Below are positions 52,341 through 63,623 of a DNA stretch of 64,000 nucleotides, in pieces. The notes under the pieces were generated by a model. The model was not told the origin of the DNA, made no database searches, and saw only the letters and a list, made by a program, of their open reading frames with translations. Source of the DNA: Trichomonas vaginalis G3 (taxonomy: Eukaryota; Parabasalia; Trichomonadida; Trichomonadidae). The stretch spans positions 8,150,879-8,214,878 of the forward strand of contig NC_067206.1 in assembly GCF_026262505.1 (NCBI RefSeq), given 5' to 3'. A program made the position numbers and the translations under genes. Each line of letters opens with the position of its first letter. Positions within the stretch are counted from its first letter, which is position 1.

Positions 52341-52781
52341 ATGAGTTCTTCATCAAGCTCTCGTGAACCTTCACCATCTATGAAACAAACTTTACCAAAC
52401 GATTATGGAGCACCTATTGAATATTTCTTACGAGCTGCACAATGGCAAAGAGCAGTCTCACCAAGGTTAGGTGTTCCACCAGCTCCTGTCAAAAATAGCA
52501 TTTGGTCAAGTCCTTATATAAGATATGGTCTCCCACTAGGTTTGATAGCTACAGCAGGAGCAGTTATGATGTTGAAAAGAAATAAAGCAAATGTTGTAAA
52601 TAATACTGAAGTAGCTGAAGTTAAACAAACTCCAACACCTTCACAAGCAAAACCTTCAATGACTCCTGAACCTATGGAAGTACAAACTCCTGTTCAAAAG
52701 TCAACTCCTAAACCGACTCCAACATTTAAACTAGAACCTACTCCTCAAATAAATCGTAAAACTCCTGCGTTTCCTTACTGA
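52341..52781 (+). CDS. 146-aa single-span membrane protein (unit F)
   Basis: Identical to the reference copy; the upstream T-run is one base shorter. Confidence 0.82.
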   Translation: MSSSSSSREPSPSMKQTLPNDYGAPIEYFLRAAQWQRAVSPRLGVPPAPVKNSIWSSPYIRYGLPLGLIATAGAVMMLKRNKANVVNNTEVAEVKQTPTPSQAKPSMTPEPMEVQTPVQKSTPKPTPTFKLEPTPQINRKTPAFPY

Positions 52782-52829
52782 AAAAATAACGTTATTTTTA
52801 TTTAATATTAAAATTTTTATTTGATTGAA

Positions 52830-53066
52830 ATGACGACTAAAGTCACTGAAGCAATGAAACAAAAGTTTTTGGTAGAATACATTAAATCAGGAACTATTCC
52901 AGAAGGTTTTTACATTCATACTATGAAGGATGGTAGAGTTCAGTTTAGAAAGATAAAGCAACCATTAGATAAAGAAGGAATTTTGAGAAAGATTAAACTT
53001 CATGAGGACAACATTGCTAAACTTAGGAAGAAGTTAGAAGAGTTGGAGAAAGGAAGAGAGTTATAA
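52830..53066 (+). CDS. 78-aa coiled-coil protein (unit F)
   Basis: Identical to the reference copy. Confidence 0.78.
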   Translation: MTTKVTEAMKQKFLVEYIKSGTIPEGFYIHTMKDGRVQFRKIKQPLDKEGILRKIKLHEDNIAKLRKKLEELEKGREL

Positions 53067-53082
53067 AGCAATGAATTCAAGT

Positions 53083-53130
53083 GGGTGAAAAAAGAGGTGA
53101 AAAAAGAGGTGAGATCTCACCACTTCACCT
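53083..53130. repeat. Nested palindrome in the 78/108-aa spacer (unit F)
   Basis: Three-repeat version, same as unit D. Confidence 0.82.
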
Positions 53131-53217
53131 AAATTTATTTTGTGCTATGTTTTCATACGTGTGAAGGTAGTGATATCATTTATTTTTAAGTTTATTTTTA
53201 AGTTTATTTTTATGTAA

Positions 53218-53544
53218 ATGACGAAAACTATTGAGATAACAAACTACAACCGTCATGAGTTCAAGAATTTGTTCTTCGTTCCTCGTGAAAATACATTCTA
53301 TCAGATACGAGGGAGAAAGGGTAAAGTTAGTTTGAGCGTTTATGACAACAAACATAATGGGAGATATATAAAAGCAATAGATACAAACGGTAAGCGTGTT
53401 TCATTAGCTTTGTCAAAACTTACTAACATTTATTTTGACAGTGACTTTGACTCTGACGATTGGAGCGACAGCAGCGATACTGAAGAATATGAACTATTGT
53501 GTGAAGCACAGCAATGGGAAGCGCTGCAATACTTTTGTAAATGA
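53218..53544 (+). CDS. 108-aa protein (unit F)
   Basis: Identical to the reference copy. Confidence 0.82.
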   Translation: MTKTIEITNYNRHEFKNLFFVPRENTFYQIRGRKGKVSLSVYDNKHNGRYIKAIDTNGKRVSLALSKLTNIYFDSDFDSDDWSDSSDTEEYELLCEAQQWEALQYFCK

Positions 53545-53761
53545 GAACATTAGTGGGAACGTTAGTGAGAACGTTTATTTTTTCATTAGTGAAGTCGTTA
53601 GTGAAAACATTAGTGAGGTGAAGTGGGTGGCGGTTTTGTAAATATTTAAGGTTAAGTTAGTGTTGTCGTTTGTGTTGTAAAATATACGTCAGCGGTTTTG
53701 TAAAGTGTCAAACCGTTATCTTGGGTAAGGTGGAACGCAGTGCCGCCGTACCCAAGATAAC
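53545..53761. promoter_or_regulatory. Iteron array and 47-base hairpin (unit F/G junction)
   Basis: Iterons at 53545-53616, hairpin at 53715-53761. Confidence 0.8.
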
Positions 53762-53875
53762 CATACTAACTTAAAATTAGTTCGCAAAGCTAACGATGTC
53801 CTTCGTTCCATTGACGACAAACCAAAAGAAGGTGAGAGATGGTTAAAGAAAGATGAAGAGAATAGGAAGAGAAAT

Positions 53876-56800
53876 GTGAAGTCAGGCAATAGACTCATTG
53901 ACTTTAATATCGAAGCTTTAGATGAACCAAACAGAGACTACTTACACAAACATTTCGGTAAGGTTTTCATGAGACTCTTAGAGAAAATTAAAATAAACTC
54001 ACAACAGAGATGGATGGTATGTTATAAACTTGGTGGAAAGTATGAATGTTCTACGTTAAACCTCAATAATATTGGAACATTACTACATCAGCTCTTGAAG
54101 GAGAACTTTATATCAGAGATAGAAGCAAATGCTGCAGGTATTGTTGAAATGCACTATGACTTCTTCTTGACAAACATAAAGAATCTTACTGAAATAAAGA
54201 TGTATGATTTAACAGAATATGAAGGCTTAACGATGTCAGATGTTAAGAAAGGAAAGCCACAGAAGCGACCATATAGAGATGAAAGCACACTGACAAATGA
54301 CCAGAAAGCCATTTTGGAAGCTCTTAAGCAAACAGGAAACCCAGCACTTATAGAAAGCTTTTGGAAAGATAATGGTGAAAAGAAGTTTTATAAGAAGAGA
54401 AGCGGTCAGTTCTGGAAGTATCTTTGCACATTACCTATAAATCTTGAACGCTACCAAATCTTCAATGAACTGAACAAAAGAACTGCAACACTTATGACAG
54501 AGGACAATTGTTTCGTTTATGCTTGCATTCAGGCTGGAGTAAATGAAGAAACTATTGACCACATGAGAGAAGTCATTCGTGTTAGAGACTTTCCTCAAAG
54601 TAAAGTACAAGAAATTTCTGACGCAACAGGTATAGCATTTAATGTTACCATTGGTTATTTCAATGACTCAAGACATAATGAAATAAAGAGATACATACCA
54701 AAAGAATGTAAACTGTTCGAACTATTGACTTACTTCTTGTTGAAGACCACTACATGCTAAGAAAGATTCCAATGACAACATATTTCATTCGCAACTATAT
54801 AGAAATCTCAAAGTTGTGGTGGAATGAACATTGAAAACAATGAAATTTATACAAAGAGAGAAGATAAATATTGTTCGCATGATAGAACAACACTATGGGA
54901 TGTTATGAAAACATTGTGGGAGTGCATATATTTCGAACCTATTTCTTATGGAGAACTTTTCACATATACTACTGACTTATATAAACAGAACCTTGCACCA
55001 TTTAAAGACTTGTCATATGCTCCAAAGTATTGTGTACAACTGAAGGAGAAAGTAGAGTCAAAAGAAGTAAATAAAGCTAAAATGTAAGTTCATTCCTGAG
55101 CACGTTTTCTTTGCTGACTTTGAGTGCAGTACCGATGGCTTTCATAAAGCTTTTAACATATGTTATGACAGTGAAGATGGTTCAGTGAGTGAAAGCATAT
55201 GGGGTCAAAACTGTGCAACAGAATTTTGGAGCGACTTCCTGACAAGAGTTTAATATATTTCCATAACCTCAGTTATGACATAAACTTCATCTTAAGACAC
55301 ATGACAGAAGTGAAAGGAACTCCCATCATTAAAGGTTCACGAACAATGCAAATAACTGGCTTATATAAAGGACGGGCAATTATTATAAAAGACTCTTACA
55401 GTTTGTAAATAAGAAGCCTAAACTATTTCCTGCTATGTTTAACTTACAAACAGGACCGAAAGAAGTATTTCCATACAACTACTACAGCAGTACTTTGTTA
55501 GCAAATGACAACAGAACTGGTGTCATTTCTGAAGCATGTAAGTTTATCCGGGATGCAGATACATTCATGAAAAACATAGATTCCATCAAAGGTTGCAGAA
55601 TAGATGAGAACCACTTCGACTTAGAAAAGTATAGTACATTTTATTGCAAACAAGATGTAAGAATTTTAAGAGAAGGTTTTGTTAAGTTCCGCAATGACAT
55701 ATTGAAAGAATTTGATTTAAACGTTTATGACTACGTTAGTATTTGTTCAATTGCTAACAAATTATTTGAGAACAGAGTGTACTTCCCGAATGGAAATCTT
55801 TATGACCTCTCAAATAAACCAAGAGAGTTTATTTCGAGATGCATTCAAGGTGGAAGATGTATGTTGTCAGATAACATTAAACAAAAGAGTAAAGAGAAAC
55901 TCATTGCTGATTTCGACGCTGTTTCATTATATCCATCAGCTATAGCAAGACTTTATACTTTAGAAGGTATTCCAAAGGTTATGAAGAAAGAAATGTTAAG
56001 CAAAGAGTATCTCATGAAACATTTATTTGATGACGACCAAAAGGAACCCATTGGTGAAAAGTTTATGTCTGGCTTCTTTGTTCTCATTAAGATAAAAGAG
56101 ATTGGCATACATAGACACTTTCCTTTAATAGTTTGTGACCCTGAACTAAATCTAGAACTTAACGTTCCCAGAAGTTCAAATACTTGCTGTTTAATGTATG
56201 TTGACCATATAACATTACAAGACCTCATAAAATATCAAGGTGTCAAATGTGAAGTGTTGCAAGGATACTATTACGATGGAAACAGAGATATAAGAATAAG
56301 AGATGAAGTAAAGAAGTTGTTTGAGTTAAGGTTAAAGTATAAGAAAGAAGGAAATCCTTTGCAAGAAAATATAAAGCTCATTCTGAACAGTATTTATGGC
56401 AAAACTATTCTATCTCCTATTGAGTCAAAAATAACCATAGTAGATGACAAAGATGCTATAAGATATGCTATAAGAAACTACAACCATATAGTGAAGTTCG
56501 AAGGTTTGGATGGTTCGGATAAAACTATTTTCAAGCTAACGAAAAGCATTTGCAGATACTTTAACTTCTGTCCACTTGGTGTTAATATTCTGTCAATGTC
56601 GAAGAGAATAATGAACGAAGTATTCTGTACTGCAGAAGATATGGGACTTCAAATATTTTACCAGGACTGTGATAGCATGCATATTTTCAATGAAGACATA
56701 CCAAAGCTTGCAGCAGAGTTTAAGAAGAGATACGGTAGAGAACTTATTGGTAAAACATTAGGTCAGTTCCATTCTGACTTCGCAGAAATAACACCTGGAA

Positions 56801-57171
56801 AACAAAGTTTAGCATACAAGTCAATATTTTGTGGAAAGAAGACTTACATAGACTTACTCACTAACGATTTAAATGAAGTTGCATTCCATGCACGTTGCAA
56901 AGGTGTCAAACAAGACGTCCTTGCTTTAACAGCAAATGAAATGTTTCCTGAAGCTATACAATGCTATTACAATGAAGATAAGAACATTCACATACCTGTT
57001 GGAACATATGACAAAGACTCTGAGTTCAGTTTAATGAAACTTTACAAAGCACTTTATGACGGTCAAGAGATTGGATTTGACTTATGTAAGTCTGCTACAC
57101 TTGCATTTGAGGAAAAGTTTAACTTTTCTATTCAGACTAAGACTTCATTCATAAGAAAGCTTAAGTTCTGA
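53876..57171 (+). pseudogene. Protein-primed DNA polymerase, broken (unit G)
   Basis: Full length with several breaks (about five), clustered in the N-terminal half. The polymerase domain proper is open. Confidence 0.88.
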
Positions 57172-57222
57172 GAACATGAATGAGAAAAATAATGAGGTCA
57201 TTTATTTTTGTCAGCAGTGAGG

Positions 57223-57792
57223 TCATATAAGATTATATTGACGTTTGAATGCACTGTATGAAATTTTTGTAAGTTTTCCTTTTACAGTCCATGCATTTAC
57301 ATACAGAGTTCCACATTTATTGTTTTCCATTACATGAAGCTCTCTATAGCGAATTCCATTAAAGAAATAGAAGAGGTCTTGTTCTGGGTCATAGTATAAA
57401 TCATCGAACTCATGTTTTCCATATGTTTTAACTTCAATGGAGTTTTCACCAATTTCATCTACATAGTTATAATTTATACCATTTGCTTTACATCTGTTTT
57501 TATTGTTTTGTTGTGATGTTACATATCTTAAATTTTCTATTCTATTGTCTGTTCGTATATGATTTATATGGTCTACTTGAGGTAAGTTGTCTGGGTTAAG
57601 TATGAATTGTTCTGCTATAAGTTTGTGCTTGAAGTATTTTTGACCGTTTAAACATAACCTATAATATCCATCGCTCATCCATTCACTCACAATTTTTCCT
57701 GTAGATTTTTTCCTAATATTGTGTGGATATTCTGTGTTAATTTCATAGTCGTTGTCAGCAACAAGTGTTTCCCAAACGTCTTCACCTTCCAT
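57223..57792 (-). CDS. HNH endonuclease, type 2 (unit G)
   Basis: Identical to the reference copy. Confidence 0.85.
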   Translation of the reverse strand: MEGEDVWETLVADNDYEINTEYPHNIRKKSTGKIVSEWMSDGYYRLCLNGQKYFKHKLIAEQFILNPDNLPQVDHINHIRTDNRIENLRYVTSQQNNKNRCKANGINYNYVDEIGENSIEVKTYGKHEFDDLYYDPEQDLFYFFNGIRYRELHVMENNKCGTLYVNAWTVKGKLTKISYSAFKRQYNLI

Positions 57793-57842
57793 GCCTTTCA
57801 CTCAAATAAAAATTTTCAGAAAAAATAAAACTAGCTCAGATT

Positions 57843-58701
57843 TTATAATATTGCTATGGTAGAGTTTAAGAGTTGAGCTTCAATGTATAAACAATCTTTT
57901 CTATCTGGAGGCAAGAACACTGGTGCTTTATGGTCATGAGTTGAGTACATGTCTATCCAAAACTCACGATTGAAACCAGTTAGTTTGTAATATTTAGGAT
58001 TTGGTAATGGTGAATTTCTTGTATGACCAATGAACTCATTTTCAACTCCTTTACTTAGGTTTGAATATAATATTGCTTGTTTTCTATCCCAAATACCTGG
58101 AAATCTAATTTCGGAAAAATCATTTTTCCTCGGAAGCATTGCATCATAATTGAAAACATTTTTGAAATCATCACTTGGTTCAGAGATTTGAAATCTTATA
58201 CGTAATGGATTTTCTTTCTTTTTAGCTACTTCATTGAATGGTGAATATATAAACAAACTGACAGTCATGAGTTCCATCTTCATTTTCATTAAATTCATAA
58301 TGAAAGTCTATAAGTTGTGGCTGACTACCTTCTTCTTTCAGTTGTGCAAGAAACTCACGTAAAGGCTGTAAAGTTTGTACTTCAATGTTAAACTTTTTCT
58401 CGGACATTTCATTAAATGAAATCATACATTGTTGCAATGTTGTATCGTCTTTAAAGTATTTGTATATGTGAATGTTTTGGGCGCTTAAAGACTGTTCGTC
58501 ATTTTCTATCTCGACTTGAAGTATAAAGTCAACCTTTCTGAAAGCACGTGTTATATACATAGATGTTATGCCAATGTACTTCTCTTCATTTATGTTCACA
58601 ATCCAGTCTGTTGGAAACTTAAACGTTACTCTGTTCCCCTTTATTTTGACGTCAGGGTTTTCACTACTGAACGCAACAGATAAAGGTATTTGTCTATACA
58701 T
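57843..58701 (-). pseudogene. Minor capsid candidate, broken (unit G)
   Basis: It has about one break and is otherwise identical to D-F. Confidence 0.7.
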
Positions 58702-58725
58702 TTAGTTCCGATAAAAATAAACCAT

Positions 58726-58986
58726 TTACTCTTTCTTTGCTTCAGCTTCTTTAGCTTTTGCTTCAGCTTCTTCTCTAGCTTTTTTCGCCAGTAGTCTTGG
58801 GTTCTTCTGTCTTCCAGCAGCTAATGCAGCAAGTTGTTTTTCACTAAGTTTTCTCTTTGGTCTCTCTGGCTTTTGTTCTTGTTTTTGTTCCTTCAGTTCG
58901 GATAAAATTTGCTCACGAATTTCTTTCTTCAATGCTTCAACATCTATGACCCCTTGGGTCTTGTCCGTGGGGCTTGTCTGAGTCAT
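58726..58986 (-). CDS. 86-aa basic protein (unit G)
   Basis: Identical to the reference copy. Confidence 0.72.
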   Translation of the reverse strand: MTQTSPTDKTQGVIDVEALKKEIREQILSELKEQKQEQKPERPKRKLSEKQLAALAAGRQKNPRLLAKKAREEAEAKAKEAEAKKE

Positions 58987-59031
58987 TTGACTGCAGATAA
59001 AAAACAAAATTAAAACTTTAACCGATGTAAA

Positions 59032-59469
59032 ATGAGCTTGTCAAAATCAGAGCGAGAGTCTATTATATTAAATGACGCAAGAGGAATACAACATCCTTTC
59101 TATTATGTAAGTCAGAGTAAAGATGGTAAAATATATGTTAGGAAAAGAAAGGTTCCATTAGCGAATACAGAGAGCGACAACATTAAGGTGCATGGCACCG
59201 AGGGCGAAGCCCACGAAGCCCATATAAAACATTCTGTTCAAACTGAGCCACCAAAAGAACAAGAAGAAAAGAAGCCAGATGTACTTTCAATAACGAACCA
59301 AGAGCTTATTGCAAAGTTCGTGAATTTCATTGAAAAACAAACCGAGTCAAAGAACCCTGACCCACCAGTGAAAGAAGTTGAGACAAAAGAAAATGTACAG
59401 TTCATTGAAAATGTCAAGAAACAACTTCCACCACGAATGCCAAGAAGAAGAGTGAGAATAATGAAGTAA
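59032..59469 (+). CDS. 145-aa protein (unit G)
   Basis: Identical to the reference copy. Confidence 0.78.
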   Translation: MSLSKSERESIILNDARGIQHPFYYVSQSKDGKIYVRKRKVPLANTESDNIKVHGTEGEAHEAHIKHSVQTEPPKEQEEKKPDVLSITNQELIAKFVNFIEKQTESKNPDPPVKEVETKENVQFIENVKKQLPPRMPRRRVRIMK

Positions 59470-60601
59470 AGAGATATTTTTATCCGAATCAAAGACATGC
59501 AGAACGAACAGTTAAACGAATTTACTCCAGCAGAGCATATTCATCAGATTCGCTCATATTTCGATATCATAGACAATGCAGTTCAAATTGGTGACACTAA
59601 TAGAAAATATTCTGACGCAAAGATTCCATCACAACCTGGAACTGCTAAAGATAACACATGGGTAACATTCAATCTCTCACCTCCTGGTGAAAATATGTTG
59701 GACCTTTACAATACATTCATTACATATAAAATGGAAGGTCAATTTATTGTAGATAAAGAAATTGGTTCAGGTTCCGATAAAACAAACCCACCAGGATTTT
59801 GGATTGGTTTCGATGACGCTTTCTATGCAGTTGCTGGATATCAAATCCTTGCAAATGGTCGTATCGTATATTCTCAAGACAACGCAAGAGAAGAAGCATA
59901 TATAACTTCAAACTCACAAACTGCCGAACAAATAAAGAAAGTAGATGTTTTCTCAAAGACTCGACATGAAGATGTATGGAGTCATTCGGGAACATACAGA
60001 ACAGGACAAATTGTTAGTGGTCCAATTACAGCAGGAAAATCATTTGATTTTAAGCTTCGTTTAAGAATTCCTGTTAGAAGATTCCTTCCATTAGAAGCTA
60101 TTCGATTTATTCCAGCTTTTGCAGGAAACATTCAGCTTAAAGTAAAGTTCAGTAGCGACGCCTTACAATGCACATCTATATCTGTAAATGATATCATTGC
60201 TTTCAATCCAACTCTTAAAGTTGCATTTGCTTCAGATTCAAATCCACCGACAAATAAATTTGTTCCATGGAATGAACCATTCACTATGATAACGAAGGCA
60301 GTAGAAGCTAGTGGAACAGTTACTATTACAACTGTAACCAAGCAACTATTTCGAACAAAGATGGATTTTAATGAATGTTTTATTCATCCAAAGTCATTCT
60401 CTTTAGACCCTAACATTTATACAGAACTTGTAGAACATTATACAAACGAGGCTTTATGTTTTCCTGTTAAAGTTATGGATTGGATTCCTATGGACGGTTC
60501 ATTCTCAAAGAATACAGATAGTTCAAGTGCAACATTTACAGCAGCTTATACGCCTATTAATGTTAAAAGTATTTGGGCACTATTTAGAAAGAAAGACAAC
60601 T

Positions 60602-60609
60602 ATTATGTT
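60602..60609. repeat. 8-bp target duplication, left copy
   Basis: ATTATGTT, repeated at 62337-62344. The uninterrupted sequence in units A-F has it once. Confidence 0.92.
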
Positions 60610-61229
60610 TATAGATCCGTATTTTTCCCAAGTGAGGGGGGTATCTCCAATCCCAGCCCTATCGTCCTCCCAGTGTCAGTTTTCAATATAAAATCCAAAT
60701 TTTTTTTGAAAATAAAAATTTCGAGAAATTTTTCTGATTTTTTTTCTTTGATTTCAATAATTCAAAATAAATTTGGGAGTAAAAAGACACTATTTAATGA
60801 AATTCATATGAGTGAATGTGGATAAATACTCTCAAAAACATACAATTTATTATTTTTTCTTTATATTATCAACTAATTAGTGATGATAATTTTTTTTGAA
60901 TCAGATTTTTTTTTCATTAAAAACATAATATATATAACACAACAATGATGCACACATACGTATCTACACATCAAAATATAAAGCTTGTTTTGGTCTGGGC
61001 ATCCCAACCCAAAATTCTTAAAAAATTGAATAAAATTGAATACTTGGGGCTGGGATAACCCATCCCAAACCGAATTGAATTTTTTGAATTAAAGAATATA
61101 TTTATGTATTTATATATATACATGTGATGTCTATAAAAAATACTAAATTCTAAAAAAATTCAATTTATTCAAAAACGTATACTAAGTGATCACTTCATTA
61201 GTAGGATCAGCAATCCTACTAAATGGTGA

Positions 61230-61760
61230 GAACGCCACTAACTCAAAAGGGAGTCCTTGGAGCTCTTGATCTCTTGTCAGTAGAGTTCATAATGAGGCAT
61301 GGCATCTACTGATTAGAGATCAGAGCAATCCTACCTTACCTTCAGGAGCTACAAAGCTCCTAATCGTTACGAGAGGGAGCCTTGGAGCTCCTGAAGCTCA
61401 TCAGCAGAGGCTATTTACCATTTGGGCCTCTTCTGATGAAAGATGCGAAACACGTCTACGAACCAGGAGCTTCAAAACTTCTAATCCTTACTAAAGGGAG
61501 CTTTGGAGCTCCTGAGTCTCCATCAACAGAGTCCCAGATGGTAAATGTCCTTTGCTGATGAAAGATGCGAAACACGTCTACGAACCAGGAGCTTCAAAGC
61601 TTCTAACCCTTACTAAAGGGAGCTTTGGAGCTCCTGAGTCTCCATCAACAGAGTCCCAGATGGTAAATGTCCTTTGCTGATGAAAGATGCGAAACACATC
61701 TACGAACCAGGAGCTCCAAAGCTCCTAATCCTTACAAAAGGGAGCTTTGGAGCTCCTGAA
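61230..61760. repeat. 122-base tandem repeats inside the transposon
   Basis: The marker GATGAAAGATGCGAAACAC begins at 61435, 61557 and 61679, a period of 122 bases; a more diverged repeat precedes them. Each repeat contains GGAGCT/AGCTCC inverted arms around a short spacer, so each can form a small hairpin. Confidence 0.82.
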
Positions 61761-61777
61761 ACTCCTTTTACTATAAA

Positions 61778-61839
61778 ATAGGACAGTTTTCTTCTGAGGT
61801 TCTCATCAAATCTAAGACTTCAGAAGAAAGCTGTCCTAT
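61778..61839. repeat. Hairpin 1 inside the transposon
   Basis: Arms ATAGGACAG and CTGTCCTAT with further pairing (TTCTTCTGA with TCAGAAGAA) give a stem-loop of 62 bases, with TCTCATCAAAT in the apical part. Confidence 0.8.
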
Positions 61840-61880
61840 CAATGTATACTTACACTCTCATGGACTACAAGTGTACAATT

Positions 61881-61943
61881 TTAAGGCAGAGATTATCCGA
61901 GGCCTCTCATCAAATGAGGGACCTCGGATAATCTCTACCTTAA
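61881..61943. repeat. Hairpin 2 inside the transposon
   Basis: Arms TTAAGG-AGAGATTATCCGAGG and their complement, with one C/A mismatch. 63 bases in all, with the loop core CTCTCATCAAATGAGGGA. Confidence 0.85.
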
Positions 61944-62003
61944 GTAGTCAAATAACTTTTCTCACTATTTAGGAACAAAAGAACAAGAGTTGGAGTACTT
62001 TAA

Positions 62004-62058
62004 GGCAAGATTCTTCCGAAATCTCTCATCGAATGAGAGACTTCGGAAGGACCTTGCC
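62004..62058. repeat. Hairpin 3 inside the transposon
   Basis: Arms GGCAAG and CTTGCC plus CTTCCGAA and TTCGGAAG, with a small internal bulge. The loop core is TCTCTCATCGAATGAGAGA, the same pattern as hairpin 2. Confidence 0.8.
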
Positions 62059-62336
62059 AAATCCTTGAACGCCAATATCCTTGGAACTGAGCTAGAACCA
62101 GGGAGAAGTAGCATACTATAGAGCACGATGGTAATCTCGGAAATGCTTATATCGCCCCAAGCACAATATTTAAGAAGTCTAACTCATATATACAAGAAGT
62201 CAGGCTGAATAGATATTGTGCATATGGTTTGCAGAACTCTCATGATATTGAAAATTCATGTTATCCCAAAAAAGGTGACACTTTGGGTGTATCATCCATC
62301 CCAGGGATGCAAAAATCACATCACCTTGGATCTATA

Positions 62337-62344
62337 ATTATGTT
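62337..62344. repeat. 8-bp target duplication, right copy
   Basis: ATTATGTT immediately after the right inverted repeat, matching 60602-60609. Confidence 0.92.
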
Positions 62345-62835
62345 AATTTTGAGAACCCTAAGTTTAAATATCTTCAGCTTTCCATGGGAGCTTATGGAAA
62401 TATGCCTGCAGAACCTGAAAAATCATATGGACCTGTATTTTATGAAATGGTTGCGAACGCTTGCAATACAAACAATGATATGATAGGATTTAATGAAGAT
62501 GTTATGAGGTCATTGGTGGATGATGGTAGTGTGGAACATAAATGGGATAGCTATGACAACACACATTTCTTATGTGGTTTTCCAACAGAAGTGGACTTTT
62601 GCTTCCAGCAAGGTCAAACTTCAACAGCTCCAATAACATACAAATTGTCTGTTAAAGGACCTATTGAACTAGCAACTGAAAATGTACCAAAGCCACTTAT
62701 TGGATTTATGAGGGATTGTTGCTTTGCCATTCAGGTGCGTGCTAATGGCATCCCAATAATAAGATTAGATGACTATAACTTAGCCGCGGACGACAGTGAG
62801 GAATAAAGGATGAACGTTTATTTTTAAAGCTATAA

Positions 62836-63276
62836 ATGAGTTCTTCATCAAGCTCTCGCGAACCTTCACCATCTATGAAACAAACTTTACCAAACGATTA
62901 TGGAGCACCTATTGAATATTTCTTACGAGCTGCACAATGGCAAAGAGCAGTCTCACCAAGGTTAGGTGTTCCACCAGCTCCTGTCAAAAATAGCATTTGG
63001 TCAAGTCCTTATATAAGATATGGTCTCCCACTAGGTTTGATAGCTACAGCAGGAGCAGTTATGATGTTGAAAAGAAATAAAGCAAATGTTGTAAATAATA
63101 CTGAAGTAGCTGAAGTTAAACAAACTCCAACACCTTCACAAGCAAAACCTTCAATGACTCCTGAACCTATGGAAGTACAAACTCCTGTTCAAAAGTCAAC
63201 TCCTAAACCGACTCCAACATTTAAACTAGAACCTACTCCTCAAATAAATCGTAAAACTCCTGCGTTTCCTTACTGA
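62836..63276 (+). CDS. 146-aa single-span membrane protein (unit G)
   Basis: Identical protein to the reference copy. Confidence 0.82.
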   Translation: MSSSSSSREPSPSMKQTLPNDYGAPIEYFLRAAQWQRAVSPRLGVPPAPVKNSIWSSPYIRYGLPLGLIATAGAVMMLKRNKANVVNNTEVAEVKQTPTPSQAKPSMTPEPMEVQTPVQKSTPKPTPTFKLEPTPQINRKTPAFPY

Positions 63277-63324
63277 AAAAATAACGTTATTTTTATTTAA
63301 TATTAAAATTTTTATTTGATTGAA

Positions 63325-63561
63325 ATGACGACTAAAGTCACTGAAGCAATGAAACAAAAGTTTTTGGTAGAATACATTAAATCAGGAACTATTCCAGAAG
63401 GTTTTTACATTCATACTATGAAGGATGGTAGAGTTCAGTTTAGAAAGATAAAGCAACCATTAGATAAAGAAGGAATTTTGAGAAAGATTAAACTTCATGA
63501 AGACAACATTGCTGAACTTAAGAAGAAGCTAGAAGAGTTGGAGAAAGGAAGAGAGTTATAA
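63325..63561 (+). CDS. 78-aa coiled-coil protein, diverged 3' end (unit G)
   Basis: The N-terminal part matches other units. The last third differs (IAELKKKLEE in place of IAKLRKKLEE, with silent changes too), marking the start of a second lineage. Confidence 0.78.
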   Translation: MTTKVTEAMKQKFLVEYIKSGTIPEGFYIHTMKDGRVQFRKIKQPLDKEGILRKIKLHEDNIAELKKKLEELEKGREL

Positions 63562-63577
63562 AGCAATGAATTCAACA

Positions 63578-63623
63578 GGGTAGAAATGAGGTTAGAAATC
63601 GGGTTAGATATACCCATCTACCC
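63578..63623. repeat. Nested palindrome, diverged version (unit G)
   Basis: Outer arms GGGTAGA and TCTACCC with an inner GGGT and ACCC pair, and three GG-TTAGAAAT-type repeats. The primary sequence differs from the other units but the same fold is possible. Confidence 0.8.

Larger units (their letters stand above)
44941..53714 (+). mobile_element. Unit F, copy with broken polymerase
   Basis: It is 8774 bases long. The polymerase has about two breaks and the remaining genes are open. Confidence 0.92.
60610..62336. mobile_element. Nonautonomous DNA transposon, 1727 bases, 8-bp target duplication
   Basis: The ends are perfect 9-base inverted repeats, TATAGATCC and GGATCTATA. An 8-base duplication is typical of hAT, P and Merlin superfamilies, but the ends lack the usual hAT CAG(N)G start, so the family is left open. 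Subterminal ATCCCA/TGGGAT motifs recur at 60650, 61001, 61051, 61062, 62263 and 62298 and could be transposase-binding sites. No open frame of useful length is inside. The interior holds 122-base tandem repeats and three hairpins. Base composition and repeats differ from the surrounding element. Confidence 0.88.
59497..62806 (+). pseudogene. Major capsid protein candidate split by a DNA transposon (unit G)
   Basis: The capsid region is the same as in C-F but is interrupted by the 1.73-kb transposon at 60610-62336. Confidence 0.88.

Noticed and set aside
60610-62336. Assignment of the transposon to hAT
   Set aside because: The 8-bp duplication fits, but the ends do not start with the usual CAG(N)G and no transposase is present, so the superfamily is left open.
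62229-62483. 84-residue open frame crossing the right transposon end
   Set aside because: It is a chance fusion of transposon end sequence and an alternative frame of the capsid gene.
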